A stretch of DNA of 64,000 bases from Spiroplasma ixodetis Y32 (GTDB taxonomy: Bacteria > Bacillota_I > Bacilli_A > Mycoplasmatales > VBWQ01): contig NZ_CP127039.1 in assembly GCF_030316605.1 (NCBI RefSeq), positions 744,001 through 808,000 of the forward strand, in the 5' to 3' direction. Made by a program: the position numbers and the translations under genes. The stretch's first letter is position 1. Every line of letters starts with the position of its first letter. The notes beneath the pieces are model-generated. The model had not been told where the DNA came from. It was given only the letters and a program-made list of their open reading frames with translations, and made no database searches. Shown here piece by piece: positions 53,125-63,965 of the stretch.

Positions 53125-53215
53125 AAGTAATTTTCTTTTAATTATTCAATACTTTTTACTAAATATTCATATTGAACATGAATAATATAAATACTATTTC
53201 TAGTCTCACAATATT
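53125..53215 (-). pseudogene. Decayed duplicate of the holA 5' end
   Basis: Minus-strand sequence upstream of the lipase aligns with the holA start: ATTGTTCATG.TCAA.ATGA.TATTTAGTAA and the following AAATATTGAA.AATTAA, preceded by the same GTGAG...GAAA spacer. The start codon is lost. Confidence 0.72.
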
Positions 53216-53226
53216 ATTATATCAGT

Positions 53227-53539
53227 TTATATTAACGTTATAATATCATAATGTTTCATATATATTCTTATAATCACAGTTTTATTTTTTCCCGAATAAT
53301 AAACTTGAGAATTAATTTTTTTAAGATTATTCAATGTTTCAATATTCGGAAGCTGTCTTCGTTTTTGATAATGTCCAGAAATTAATGCTAGTTCTGGATT
53401 AAGAGTTTTTAAAAAACTAATAATTGATGAAGTTTTTGAACCATGGTGAGGAAGTTGTAAAATATTAATTTTACTTAATACATGGGCGTTAACTAATAAA
53501 TTTTCGGTTTGTTCTTCAATATCATCAGTAAATAAAATT
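53227..53539 (-). pseudogene. ComEC C-terminal metallo-beta-lactamase fragment
   Basis: ILFTDDIEEQTENLL, then INILQLPHHGSKTSSIISFL and LNPELALISGHYQ: the ComEC/Rec2 C-terminal MBL-like domain (GDIEEQxE and PHHGSxxS motifs). Stop at 53227. Its 5' side is cut by IS-B copy 11; the competence channel domain is gone. Confidence 0.82.
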
Positions 53540-54478
53540 GGCTTTTCTCCCTTTATGTACTATTTTTAAATTTTATCGCATAAATGCTGAGAAAAGCCTA
53601 TCTACGGACTTCTCCCCACATTTTTAAATGAAACATAGCATTACAGTTTCAAAAGTAGGTATCTTGTTGAATTTATATGCAGCTTCTTTGGCATATAAAT
53701 GAACATGATGTTTTGCAACTTTGATATGTGTTTTAAATGTTCTTCGTATATGTTTTCATACTGATTCAATTTGATTGGTATTTACGCCAATTTTTGAAAC
53801 ATAACCATCTTGATGGTTAACTGTTTTGTGATTAGGGAAAAGTGATTTGAAATCACGATATCCTTTTCAAGAATCAGTATGTACATCACACTTTGAAGAA
53901 ATATGGTTTCTTGCAAACTGCAAAAGATTTTTACTTTTTGCGTTTTTGATTACTTTCATAATTAAATTATTGGTTGTTTTTTCATAAATCCCAACAATTA
54001 ATGTTTTATTTATCAAAGATCTTCCTTGTTTTTTAAAACCCATATGTAAAAGATACATTTCATCCATTTGCACTATGCCCTCAACAATAAATTGATGTTC
54101 TTGTTTGGCAATACGATTTCTGATTTCATGACCCATTCTTCAAGCAGTTTTCAAAGTCACACCCAATTCTTTTGCAACATCAGTTGATGTAATTCCATGT
54201 TTGGTGTTTATTCATCTAAAGATGAGATAAAATCAAAATCTCAAAGGTGTTTGTGACTTGTAAAAAATGGTGCCATGAAGAATACTAAATGTTTGATGAC
54301 ATTTCAAATATCTTATTCTTCTTAAATTAGAAGTATTCAAACTTGTTCAAGAACACATGATACATTTTTTTCTTCAAACTTGCTATATATTTTAAACAAT
54401 CCTGTTCTGTTTGAAAAGCATTGTTGAACTCATTCAATTTCATTGTTTCCTCCACAAGTACATGTGGGGAGAAGTCCG
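53540..54478 (-). mobile_element. IS-B copy 11, no target duplication
   Basis: Full-length ends, but flanks ataaaatt and tattttga do not match. Sits at the internal deletion of comEC, so it probably marks IS-mediated deletion. Confidence 0.9.
53624..54443 (-). pseudogene. IS-B transposase, frameshifted
   Basis: Two bases lost near 54365 (catttttttctt against catttgtttttctt) break the frame within the zinc ribbon. Also MYLLHMG for MYLSHMG. Confidence 0.9.
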
Positions 54479-54779
54479 TATTTTGATTTAGATTTAATGC
54501 TAAAATGTCAAAATAAACATTAGAAATATTTAAAGTATTAATTAAATTAATAATACTTATTTTTGAATTAAGAAGTTTAACATAATATTTATTTCGTATA
54601 CATAAATCTTCTCTAATTGGTAAATGTTCTTTAATTTCAACAGTAATAGTAATAATTTTTGTATCATTTTTTTCCTTACTAACTATTTCATTTTCATTAA
54701 AATTTTTAATCAACTTTAATACAACTAATCCATTACTTGCAAGAAAAAGAATTGTCAATGTTATAATTAATAATCTCAT
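54479..54779 (-). pseudogene. N-terminal fragment, probably comEC 5' end
   Basis: MRLLIITLTILFLASNGLVVLKLI (one helix) then TVEIKEHLPIREDLCIRNKYYVKLLNS, cut at LNLNQN by IS-B copy 11. GAGGTGA Shine-Dalgarno. Position upstream of the ComEC MBL fragment on the same strand and the OB-fold-like strand pattern suggest the ComEC N-terminus. The identity is an inference. Confidence 0.58.
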
Positions 54780-54880
54780 TTAATTTCACCTCAATAATTA
54801 TTAAAAATGAGATAAGCAATTTCCTTTTTTTATTTTTTTAATATAATAAAATAAAAAAGATAATGCAAAGGCTGATAATA

Positions 54881-55363
54881 ATGACAAAAATAAAAACTGA
54901 TGGTAAGAAATGAGAAAATAATTTTATAAAAATAATTAAAAATAAAACATTTATTAAATGATGCAAATATAATTCTATTATATTAATATTAGGAACTTCA
55001 TTAATACTAAATATTATTTATATTCCAAAATTCTTAAATGGTACTACTAATCAAAATAGCATTACTACTAATATTGAAATTACAGCTATCAACGGCAAGG
55101 AAACTATTCTTGAAAAAACTAATTATATTACTACTTTTAATACACTTGGTAATTTACTAAGTGCTTGTTCTAATGATTTTACTGTTGAAAAAAGTCAATT
55201 TGGAAGATTTTTGGTTGCTGTAAAAGGTAAAAAAGGTACTCAAGAAGATAAAAAATTTTGATACATTGAGCATTGAAATGGTAAAGAATTTATTGATTTT
55301 TCAGTAGGTATAGATGATATTAAATTGGAAAATAATGAAATTTTTCAACTTGAATTAAAATAA
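54881..55363 (+). CDS. Membrane-anchored DUF4430 (transcobalamin-like) protein
   Basis: 160 residues. Short cytosolic part (MTKIKTDGKKWEN), one helix (SIILILGTSLILNIIYI), then an external domain: TLGNLLSAC...VEKSQFGRFLVAVKGKKG...FWYIEHWNGKEF...SVGIDDIKLENNEIFQLEL. That order (LGxxL, FGxFV, WxxxxNGK, GIDDIxLxxGD) is the DUF4430/transcobalamin C-terminal-like fold. In Firmicutes such domains accompany corrinoid uptake systems. Convergent with valS. Confidence 0.78.
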
Positions 55364-55370
55364 AAGTTTT

Positions 55371-57998
55371 TTATAATTCTTTAATCTTGGCATTGATTAA
55401 AATTTTTTGATTTTGATACTTTTCTAATTTCTGCTTTTCTATTTCAACTTTTGTTGGTGGTGCCTTTGCTAAAAATTGTTGGTTACTTAAAATATCTTTA
55501 CTACGTTTTATTTCATTTTCAATATAAACTAATTCCTCTTTTAATTTTGCTAATTGTTCTTCTTTATTAAATAAATTTGAAACATTAATTTCTATTACTG
55601 CTGAATTAATAATTTTAATTATTTTATTATTAAGAGACAACGGACTATCACTAATAGTAACAATTTGACTATTAGTTAATTGTAATAAATAAGGATTTAA
55701 AGTATTTTTTTCTACTTCAAAAAAAGAATTAGTTGTATTGATATGAATAGTTAACGGTAATTTTAAAGATAAATTAAGTTCTTTACGAATTTCTCGAATA
55801 TTACCAATAATTTCAATTAATATTTCAACAAATTGTGTTACATCTTTTGTTTTTTCCATAACTTTAACTTTAGGAAATTTATTTGTTAAAATGCTATTTT
55901 TATACCCCATTTCTTCATAAATTGCTTCTGTAATAAAGGGAATAAAGGGATGAACCATAATAATAATTTGTTGTAAAACATAATATAATGTTTGTAATGA
56001 GTTACTTTGTTGCTCTTGATTTTGTAAATTAACTTTATTTAATTCAATATATCAAGAACAATATTTATTTCATATAAAATTTGATATTGCTTTAACTACT
56101 AAAACAAATTCATATTTTTCCATATATTCCTCTACATAAATAATCAATTGATTAAGTTCTTGTAAAATTCATTGATCAATAAATGATAATGAATTATTAT
56201 AGACAATATTTTCATCCAATTGAAACTTATCATCAATATTCATTAGTACATAACGTGCAGCATTTCATAACTTATTATTGAAATTTCAAGCTGACTCAAC
56301 TTTAGTAATACTAAATCTTAAATCTTGACCCAGAGCACAATTGCTAACTAAAAAGTAACGTAAAGCATCCGCACCATACTTTTTAATAACTTCCATTGGA
56401 TCAATTCCATTATTTAATGATTTTGACATTTTTTTACCTTGTTCATCACGAATTAAACCATGAATTAAAACATTAGTAAATGGTTTTTGATTAGTAAATT
56501 TTCAACCCATAAACATCATTCGTGCAACTCAAAAAAATAAAATATCATAAGCAGTAACTACTACTGATATTGGATAATATTTTTGCAAATCAACATTTTT
56601 TTGTGGTCAACCCAAGGTTACAAAAGGTCATAAACCGCTAGAAAATCATGTATCTAATACGTCTGATTCTTGAATATAATCGTTAATTGGTGATGGTGGG
56701 TTAGTATCAACATAAATTTTCTTAGTTTTTTTATGATATCAAACCGGAAGCGAATGACCCCATCACAATTGACGGGAAATACATCAATCTTGAATATTAT
56801 TTAATCACTGCAAAAGTTGTTGTTCAAATAATATTGGATGAAAATCAATCTTTGTTTTCTTATTTTTTTGTTTATCAATAATCATTTCAATTAATGGTTT
56901 CATTTTTATGAATCATTGTTGTGATAAATATGGTTCAATAATAGCGTTACTTCTTTCTGAATAACCAACTTGATGAAGATGGTCTTCAACCTTTACAACT
57001 AAATTTTCTTTTCTTAATTGTTCAACTAATTGTGTACGACACACCATTCGATCTTGATTAATATATGATTGTGCTAATTCATTCATAGTTCCATCAATAT
57101 TCATACAAATAGGCATTGCTAAATTGTGACGTAATGCAATTTCATAGTCATTAGCATCATGAGCTGGCGTACATTTCATAGCACCTGTTCCAAAATTCAT
57201 ATCAACATAATCATCAGCAATGACTTTAATTAACATTTTATTAGCCGGATTAACAACCATTTTACCAATAAATTGTAAATAACGTTTATCTTTACTATTT
57301 ACAACTATACACTGATCAGCAAACATTGTTTCTGGTCTGGTAGTAGCAATAGTAATAAATTCACTACTATTTTCTATAAAATATTTTAAATAATACATTT
57401 TTCCTTTTGTTTCATGATAATTTACTTCAATATTAGAAATAGCGGTTTTTAATTCTGGATCTCAATTTACTATCTTTTTTCCTCGATAAACTAAACCTTC
57501 TTTATATAACTTTACAAATACTTCATTAACTGCTTGCTTAACATTTTCATCTAAAGTAAATACTTCATGCGAATAATCTAATGCTAAACCAAGTTTTGTT
57601 CACTGTTTTCTTATGTTTTGTGCATATTCTGTTTTTCATTTTCATGCTTGTTGTAAAAATTTATCTTTACCTAATTCTTGCAAATTAAGTTTTTGTTCTT
57701 CTTTAATACGTTGTGCAACTTTAACTTGCGTGGCAATGCCAGCATGATCCATACCTGGTATAAATAAAGTATTAAATCCTTGTAAACGTTTATAACGAAT
57801 TAATAAATCTTGGATAGTACTATCTCAAGCATGACCTAAATGTAAAAGTCCGGTTACATTAGGTGGTGGTAAGATAATAGAAAATGTAGGATTAATAGAA
57901 CTAACATTTGCCTTAAATAATCCAGATTTTACTCATTGTTCATAACGATCCTTTTCAATTTCAATATGATTATATTTTTTGTTTAAATTTCTATTCAT
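55371..57998 (-). CDS. valS: Valyl-tRNA synthetase
   Basis: 875 residues. Charges tRNA-Val. Class I signatures [14 protein letters not shown] (HIGH, about 44-57) and [10 protein letters not shown] (KMSKS, about 520-529). The editing (CP1) domain contains [11 protein letters not shown] and [12 protein letters not shown]. The anticodon-binding domain and a C-terminal coiled-coil arm ([20 protein letters not shown]) are intact. About 30 TGA Trp codons. ATG 57998 after AAAAAGGAG. Controlled by the T-box leader. Confidence 0.97.
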
Positions 57999-58018
57999 TT
58001 GTTATACTCCTTTTTAAA

Positions 58019-58200
58019 ATAAAAAAACATTCCACAAATAGGAACGTTTCTTAACGCGGTACCATCCTAATTCATTTACAAAGTAAATGCACTTAATTAT
58101 TATTTAAATTACTAATAATATAAGTTACCTTCAAATTAAACTTGCTTAGTTTACAGCAACCACTAAGTCTCTAAATTACCATTTAATTTTACTCTTTTAT
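58019..58200 (-). promoter_or_regulatory. T-box leader of valS
   Basis: On the minus strand: AGAGAC, the GGTTGCTGTAAACTAAGC stem I apex region, then AATTAGGATGGTACCGCG, the T-box core (58056-58073), and the terminator GAACGTTCC...GGAATGTTTTTTT (58019-58052). Specifier-loop candidate GAAGGTAAC reads GUA, a Val codon. Confidence 0.95.
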
Positions 58201-58286
58201 ATTTTAAATTAATTATGTATTTTATTTTACATTGTTAATTTTAAAAAACAAGACATTTGAGAAAAGAAAAAATCTATATATTAAAA

Positions 58287-59227
58287 CGGACTTCTCCCCA
58301 CATGTACTTGTGGAGGAAACAATGAAATTGAATGAGTTCAACAATGCTTTTCAAACAGAACAGGATTGTTTAAAATATATAGCAAGTTTGAAGCAAAACA
58401 AATGTATCATGTGTTCTTGAACACGTTTGAATACTTCTAATTTAAGAAGAATAAGATGTTTGAAATGTCATCAAACATTTAGTATTCTTCATGGCGCCAT
58501 TTTTTACAAGTCACAAACACCTTTGAGATTTTGATTTTATCTCATCTTTAGATGAATAAACACCAAACATGGAATTACATCAACTGATGTTGCAAAAGAA
58601 TTGGGTGTGACTTTGAAAAATGCTTGAAGAATGGGTCATGAAATCAGAAATCGTATTGCCAAACAAGAACATCAATTTATTGTTGAGGGCATAGTGCAAA
58701 TGGATGGAATGTATCTTTCACATATGGGTTTTAAAAAACAAGGAAGATCTTTGATAAATAAAACATTAATTGTTGGGATTTATGAAAAAACAATCAATAA
58801 TTTAATTGTGAAAGTAATCAAAAACGCAAAAAGTAAAAATCTTTTGCAGTTTGCAAGAAACCATATTTCTTCAAAGTGTGATGTACATACTGATTCTTGA
58901 AAAGGATATCGTGATTTCAAATCACTTTTCCCTAATCACAAAACAGTTAACCATCAAGATGGTTATGTTTCAAAAATTGGCGTAAATACCAATCAAATTG
59001 AATCAGTATGAAAACATATACGAAGAACATTTAAAACACATATCAAAGTTGCAAAACATCATGTTCATTTATATGCCAAAGAAGCTGCATATAAATTCAA
59101 CAAGATACCTACTTTTGAAACTGTAATGCTATGTTTCATTTAAAAATGTGGGGAGAAGTCCGTAGATAGGCTTTTCTCAGCATTTATGTGATAAAATTTA
59201 AAAATAGTACATAAAGGGAGAAAAGCC
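58287..59227 (+). mobile_element. IS-B copy 12, 8-bp target duplication
   Basis: Identical flanks tattaaaa at 58279-58286 and 59228-59235; 941 bp. Confidence 0.94.
58322..59143 (+). CDS. IS-B transposase, intact frame
   Basis: 273 residues with missense changes: QMDGMYL for QMDEMYL beside the first catalytic Asp, HGAIFYK for HGTIFYK and LKNAW for LKTAW. The frame is complete; activity may be reduced. Confidence 0.88.
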
Positions 59228-59576
59228 TATTAAAATTATGTTTTTTAACAACAGAACTTGATATTTTCATAGACTGCATGCAGTCTAATTTATTTTTTAT
59301 ATTTTGATCAAAATTACATAATAAAGGAGTATCATCTTTTTTTATTGTCTTTTTTTGATATGCTTGTTTTTCTAATAATTTTATTTTTCTTTGTTCTGGT
59401 GTTAAGTTATTTCATCATTTTTTGCCTCATTTTTAACAACCTCTACTTGTTTGGGGGTTAAAGTATTTCATCATTGTTTTGAATTTTTGATTATTTGTTC
59501 TCTTTGTTGATTAAATCAATCAATAACTTTTTGATAATCTTCCTTGAAAATTGTGGAATGGCAACACTTTTTAGGA

Positions 59577-60374
59577 CTATTTTTTGGTAGACATTTGTGC
59601 TTGGTATTTGATGGGGGTTAAGTAGTTTAGAGTGCTGTGAATTCTTATGTTGTTATATCAGTTGATGTAATCAAATAATTCTAATTTTAATTGGATTAAT
59701 GATGTAAAATTTCTATCATTAATAAATTCTGTCTTAAAAGTTTTGAAAGTTGCTTCAGCAATAGCATTATCATAAGGACAGCCTTTTTTGCTTAAAGAAC
59801 GATTAATATTGAATGCTAATAAAAGTTTATCAATCATTTTATTGTTAAATTCATTGCCGCGATCACTATGAAATATTTCAATATCTTTTAAACAGTGATT
59901 TGATTGCATAAATGCTTGATTTACTAATGATGCATCTTTTTTAACTCCAACACTATGTCCAATAATTTCGCGGTTAAATAGGTCAATTAATAAGCAAATA
60001 TAGTTTCATTTACCATTAACTTGAACATAAGTTAAATCACTAACAATACCATCTTTTTTACTTCTATTGTTAAAGTTTCTATTAACAAGATTGGTTATTT
60101 GACTATCATTAACTTTATTATGATGATTTTTGAATGATAATTTAGTGTATTTTGATATTAAATTATGCTTATTCATAATTTCTTTAATTTTTCTGCGTGA
60201 TAAATAAATTTCTTGGTTTGCTAGTATGACTTTTAATCTTCTTGTTCCATAAACTTCTTTATTTTCTTTAAAAGCACTAATAACAGCTTGTTCATAAATA
60301 TTATTTTGATTTTTTTCTTTTTTCTTTAAATTAAAATAATATGTTGATTTAGAGAGTTTTAAAAAACGACACAT
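59577..60374 (-). CDS. IS3-family OrfB transposase (IS-C)
   Basis: About 265 residues from MCRFLKLSKSTYYF; in vivo probably made as an OrfAB fusion by -1 frameshifting at the OrfA end (AAAATAG context). HTH_21 region VYGTRRLKVILA, then the DDE core GIVSDLTYV, FHSDRGNEF and YDNAIAEATFKTFKTE. Ends YQAQMSTKK. No internal stops other than TGA. Confidence 0.9.
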
Positions 60375-60415
60375 TGTGCGAATTTTATATTTAGATTTAT
60401 TTTTAACAATAATTT

Positions 60416-60694
60416 CTATTTTCTGCCTATTATTAGTGCTGCTTGCTTTAAAATATCATTTTCCATTCGTAACTGTTTTAATTCTTTATTTGCTTGAATT
60501 AATTGTTTTTCTAAATCAGAAAGATTATCTTTAGTTTTAAAACTACCTGAATTAGTAAATTGCTTAATTCATTTATAAGTAACTGCTCTTGTAACATTAT
60601 ACTCTTTAACAAGGCAAGATATTGATTTACCACTTTGATATAAAGCTACTATTTGCTTTTTAAATTCGTCGGTATAAGAGTTAATATTGGTCAT
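60416..60694 (-). CDS. IS3-family OrfA (IS-C)
   Basis: 92 residues: helix-turn-helix SGKSISCLVKEYNVTRAVTYKWIKQF followed by a leucine zipper LSDLEKQLIQANKELKQLRMENDIL. OrfB is in the -1 frame relative to it. Confidence 0.9.
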
Positions 60695-60770
60695 AATTAT
60701 AATTCCTTTCTTTTCACTAATTTGTTCACTTGTCTACGTAATTAGTGTCCAATAAAGTGTAACCCATCCA

Positions 60771-60998
60771 ATTTTTAAAAAATATCAAGTTAAAACTGAA
60801 TTTTATGATTATTTAAAATTTAAAACAAATAATATAGAAAATTCAAAAATAGAAGAAACTATTAAAAAAATGATTAAAGAACAACTATTATTTAAATCAT
60901 CAATTAATACAGGTGGTAAACAAGAAACAATATTAACAAATCAACCAACTTCAATAAAAAGTAGTTTATCGAATTATAAAAAGAAAAATAATTTATAA
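60771..60998 (+). CDS. C-terminal fragment of a phage protein upstream of the capsid gene
   Basis: Open from the IS-C boundary: IFKKYQVKTEFYDYLKF... to SLSNYKKKNNL, about 75 residues, charged and helical. Ends 18 bp before the capsid start. In tailed phages a portal, scaffold or protease lies here; the fragment is too short to say which. Confidence 0.5.
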   Translation: MFKKYQVKTEFYDYLKFKTNNIENSKIEETIKKMIKEQLLFKSSINTGGKQETILTNQPTSIKSSLSNYKKKNNL

Positions 60999-61016
60999 CA
61001 GAAAGGAAAATTAAAA

Positions 61017-62195
61017 ATGTCAATTAATATTCAAACAAACTTAGATAACACAGAAAAATTAGTGGAAGCACCGGAATTTATTGAATTTTTTAAACAATCA
61101 AATAGTCCCTGAGCAAACTTTTTTCCAATTGAAATGGTTAATTCTACTAAAATTGAATTTATTATTAAAGTACCAAAAGACCCATCAATTAAAGTTATTG
61201 CTTGAAATGATAAAAGTCAAAGATTAGATGCTAGTTATGCACAAACTGATACTATTCCAAAATTAATTGAAAAATTATATGTGGCTGGTGAAACTATTGC
61301 TGCTGTTGACTTAAATGCTGAAAATGGACAAAATTTATTAGAAAGCATGCAATATGAAGTTGCAAATGATTTAGCAGATAAATTAGCAAGTGATGATACA
61401 CAAGTAATTAGTGATAATGCAACTAAAGTAATAATTAGTGATACAACACCAATAGGGCATATTCAAGCAATGTTATCAGCATGAAATACTTTATTTCAAT
61501 TAAGAAATAGTGCAAATTGTCGTTTCTTTATTACCAATAATCTTTATGATGCTATTGTTTATTTAGCAAATAATAAAGGATTAATTACTGATAATCAAAT
61601 TGCTCAACAATTAAGATTAAATGGAAATGATTTATATATAAAAGGTGTATTATGTCAAATTGTAATGGATGATTATATGACTTTTACTGATAGTGCTAAT
61701 AAAAAACAAATCATGCCTTTTGTTTTAACAACTCCAAGAGCAATGAAAAGATATATGTTACAACAAACAATAGTATATGTACAAGAAATTGCTGATGGTA
61801 AACTTGGTAGAGCATATAAAGTTGGCGGTGAAGTATTAGGACAATCAATTCCTTATATGTCAAAAAAAGAAACAACATCACGTTGAATGCTATGTGGAAT
61901 AATTAATAAAACGGATTTAAGTAGTAAACTTACAACTTTAACAACAGATATTACTGCAAATACTAGTAGAAAAAATCAATTACTAGATACAGCAATTAAA
62001 AATACAACTGAACTTAATAGTTTAAATCCAAACTTAATAAATGCAAAAATCAAGTATTTTAATGATGCCCAAGCTAGAACTGATGTAAGTAATCAAAATC
62101 AAAAAGCAGGTGACTTGTATGTAGTTATTACTGCTGATATTAATGATGCAAATTATCAAGGTTCAACAAATCCAATTAAAATAACTCTTAAATAA
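61017..62195 (+). CDS. Phage major capsid-like protein
   Basis: 392 residues, AAAGGAAAA Shine-Dalgarno. Features typical of HK97-fold capsids: an early FPIEMVNSTKIEF strand segment, YVAGETIAAVDLNAENGQNLLESMQYEVANDLADKLASD (spine-helix-like), a SANCRFFITNNLYDAI-type P-domain helix and GRAYKVGGEVLGQSIPYMS (loop). The C-terminal 100 residues (IITADINDANYQG..., ITLK) look like an added Ig-like or linker domain. TGA Trp at 61110, 61203, 61482 and 61884. Assignment is from pattern and neighbours. Confidence 0.68.
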
Positions 62196-62211
62196 TTAAG
62201 GAAATTAAATC

Positions 62212-63965
62212 ATGCCAATTGGAACAACTAGGACAGCAATACTTTTAAACATAAATAAACCAAAACATACTAGAAATAGTAAACAAGAAAAAAGCTTTTG
62301 ATGAGAAATCTTAGAATTTATTGGTGTACAAGTAATTGCAGTAGCTCTTGCTCCATTTACTGGTGGTTTAAGTGAAGAGTTAGCATTTGGATTAGGTGCA
62401 AGTGACTTTATTGGTAGTAGTATTGCTTTTGGTGTTGAAGCAACAACTGATTTTACTATTAATCAAGTTTATGATTATTTAAAAGGAAACGTAACAAAAT
62501 GAAACACGTTCTTTAATTTATTACCAGCATTTGCGGGACTTGGTAGAATTACTCGTGGTTATCGTACTAGTAAATTTATTAAATTAGCATTAAAAAGTAA
62601 AACATTAGAACAAATTGGTGTTAAAGAAGCAAATAATTTACAAGAAATTATTAATCAAGTAACTGGCAAAGAAATTTTAACAGATAAAATAATTGGTAAT
62701 AATCGTTATTTAATGAATTATAGTTTTACTCCTAATCTTGAAACAATCATCCAAAATTTAGGTTTTGTTGCAGAAAGACAATTTAAAAACAATTTTCAAA
62801 AATTAGAAGAACAAGAGTTAAAAGATTACTTACTATTACAAAATACATTAATAAAATTAAGTCCACAATTAACTCCAAAGTTTAAAATCAAAGATATTGA
62901 TAAAGCAAATAACTTTTTAAAAAATATAATACTGATTTAAAAAAAGTATTAGCAATGAACCAACATGATTGATTAAGCTTAGTTTATACAATACATACAG
63001 AAAATAGGTATGGTAAGTCTTTAATTTTAGATTTACAAAAAATTCGTGCTAATGCTATTAAGTTTAATTTTAAAAATAGTACAATTCATAAACTAGTTTT
63101 AAACGCAAATAAACTTTTTAAATATTTTGATATTAGATTTTATTTAAAAAAAACTTTTAATAAATTTTGAAAAAATACACCATATTTTGAAAAATTACGA
63201 GAAAGTATATATAAAATACAAGAAAAATTTGAAGAATTAGAAGAAAAAGTAATTGAAAAAATTAATAAATTAAAAGAAAAAGCAACAGATTTATTTACTA
63301 GTGCTGAAAAGAGAGCAATAAAACATGCACAATTAATACCATTAAATTCGCCAGTATTTATGGGTTGTAAAATTCAACCATTATCATTAGATAAATTTGC
63401 TATTAGTATTTATCATCGTATTCCTAAATATAAACCAATTGTTGTTATTGATAGTTTTATTAAAGCACAAACTTTTGTTACTCAAATTCATCCATTTCAC
63501 TGATATCGCTGATATAGTGGTTGATACATTGGTTATGGAGTTAATCGTAATAAGTGATTAAAAGCAATAGCATTTGCTCCGCCAGTCGTACAACAAGTAA
63601 TTAAAGATAGTTTTAAAGTTTATAGAGACATATTTAGAACAATAAGAACTTATCATAAAGTAGTTAATGTTATTAATAATCCAATTGAAAATATTAATAA
63701 ATCATTTAAAAATGTTAGTTTAAAATTTTCGGTAAATACTTTATTTGGTACAGGATTATTACACCATTTAGAAAAATTTGCATACAGTCAAGTTGTAGAA
63801 AAAGGTAAAAAGAAAATTAGAAAAGAAATTGTCCATATCGCACATCGAAAAACAAAAACAAGAACTAAGCATTATAAAAAAGCATTTTTAAGGAATGATA
63901 AATTATGATTAATAAACTTTGAACTGATGTCAGTCTTGAAAATTATAATAACTGATACCCATTAA
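62212..63965 (+). pseudogene. Large phage structural or membrane protein, frameshifted
   Basis: Starts MPIGTTRTAILLNINKPKH, then a hydrophobic Gly/Ala-rich region (VIAVALAPFTGGLSEELAFGLG...IGSSIAFG) and a long Lys-rich helical domain. A six-A run near 62928 (seven expected) ends the frame at 62938; adding one A resumes KYNTDLKKVLAMNQHDW... through a coiled coil (QEKFEELEEKVIEKINKLKEKA) to 63965. Could be a virion or minor capsid protein. Overlaps the next start by 61 bp. Confidence 0.6.

Larger units (their letters stand above)
58274..59553 (-). pseudogene. Phage-type protein remnant split by IS-B copy 12
   Basis: The 5' end is cut by IS-C at 59553. Frame YQKVIDWFNQQREQII...QWWNTLTPKQVEVV shifts, then WWNNLTPEQRKIKLLEKQAYQKK...MQSMKISSSVVKK. 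IS-B copy 12 inserted four codons before the stop (58274). A repeated WWNxLTPxQ unit is visible. Lies beside the capsid module and is probably phage-derived; function unknown. Confidence 0.5.
59554..60770 (-). mobile_element. IS-C copy 2 (IS3 family), complete
   Basis: Ends TGGAATGGCAACACTTTTTAGGAC at the left and, inverted at the right, TGGATGGGTTACACTTTATTGGAC. Two overlapping ORFs. A clear short target duplication is not visible (ttg / att). Confidence 0.9.

Noticed and set aside
54327..54779. 150-codon minus-strand ORF reading through the IS-B end
   Set aside because: Only the part to 54479 is host sequence; the rest is IS-B translated by accident.
58232..58420. 62-codon plus-strand ORF before IS-B copy 12
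   Set aside because: Starts in intergenic DNA and ends inside the IS-B transposase frame; only the transposase start at 58322 is supported.
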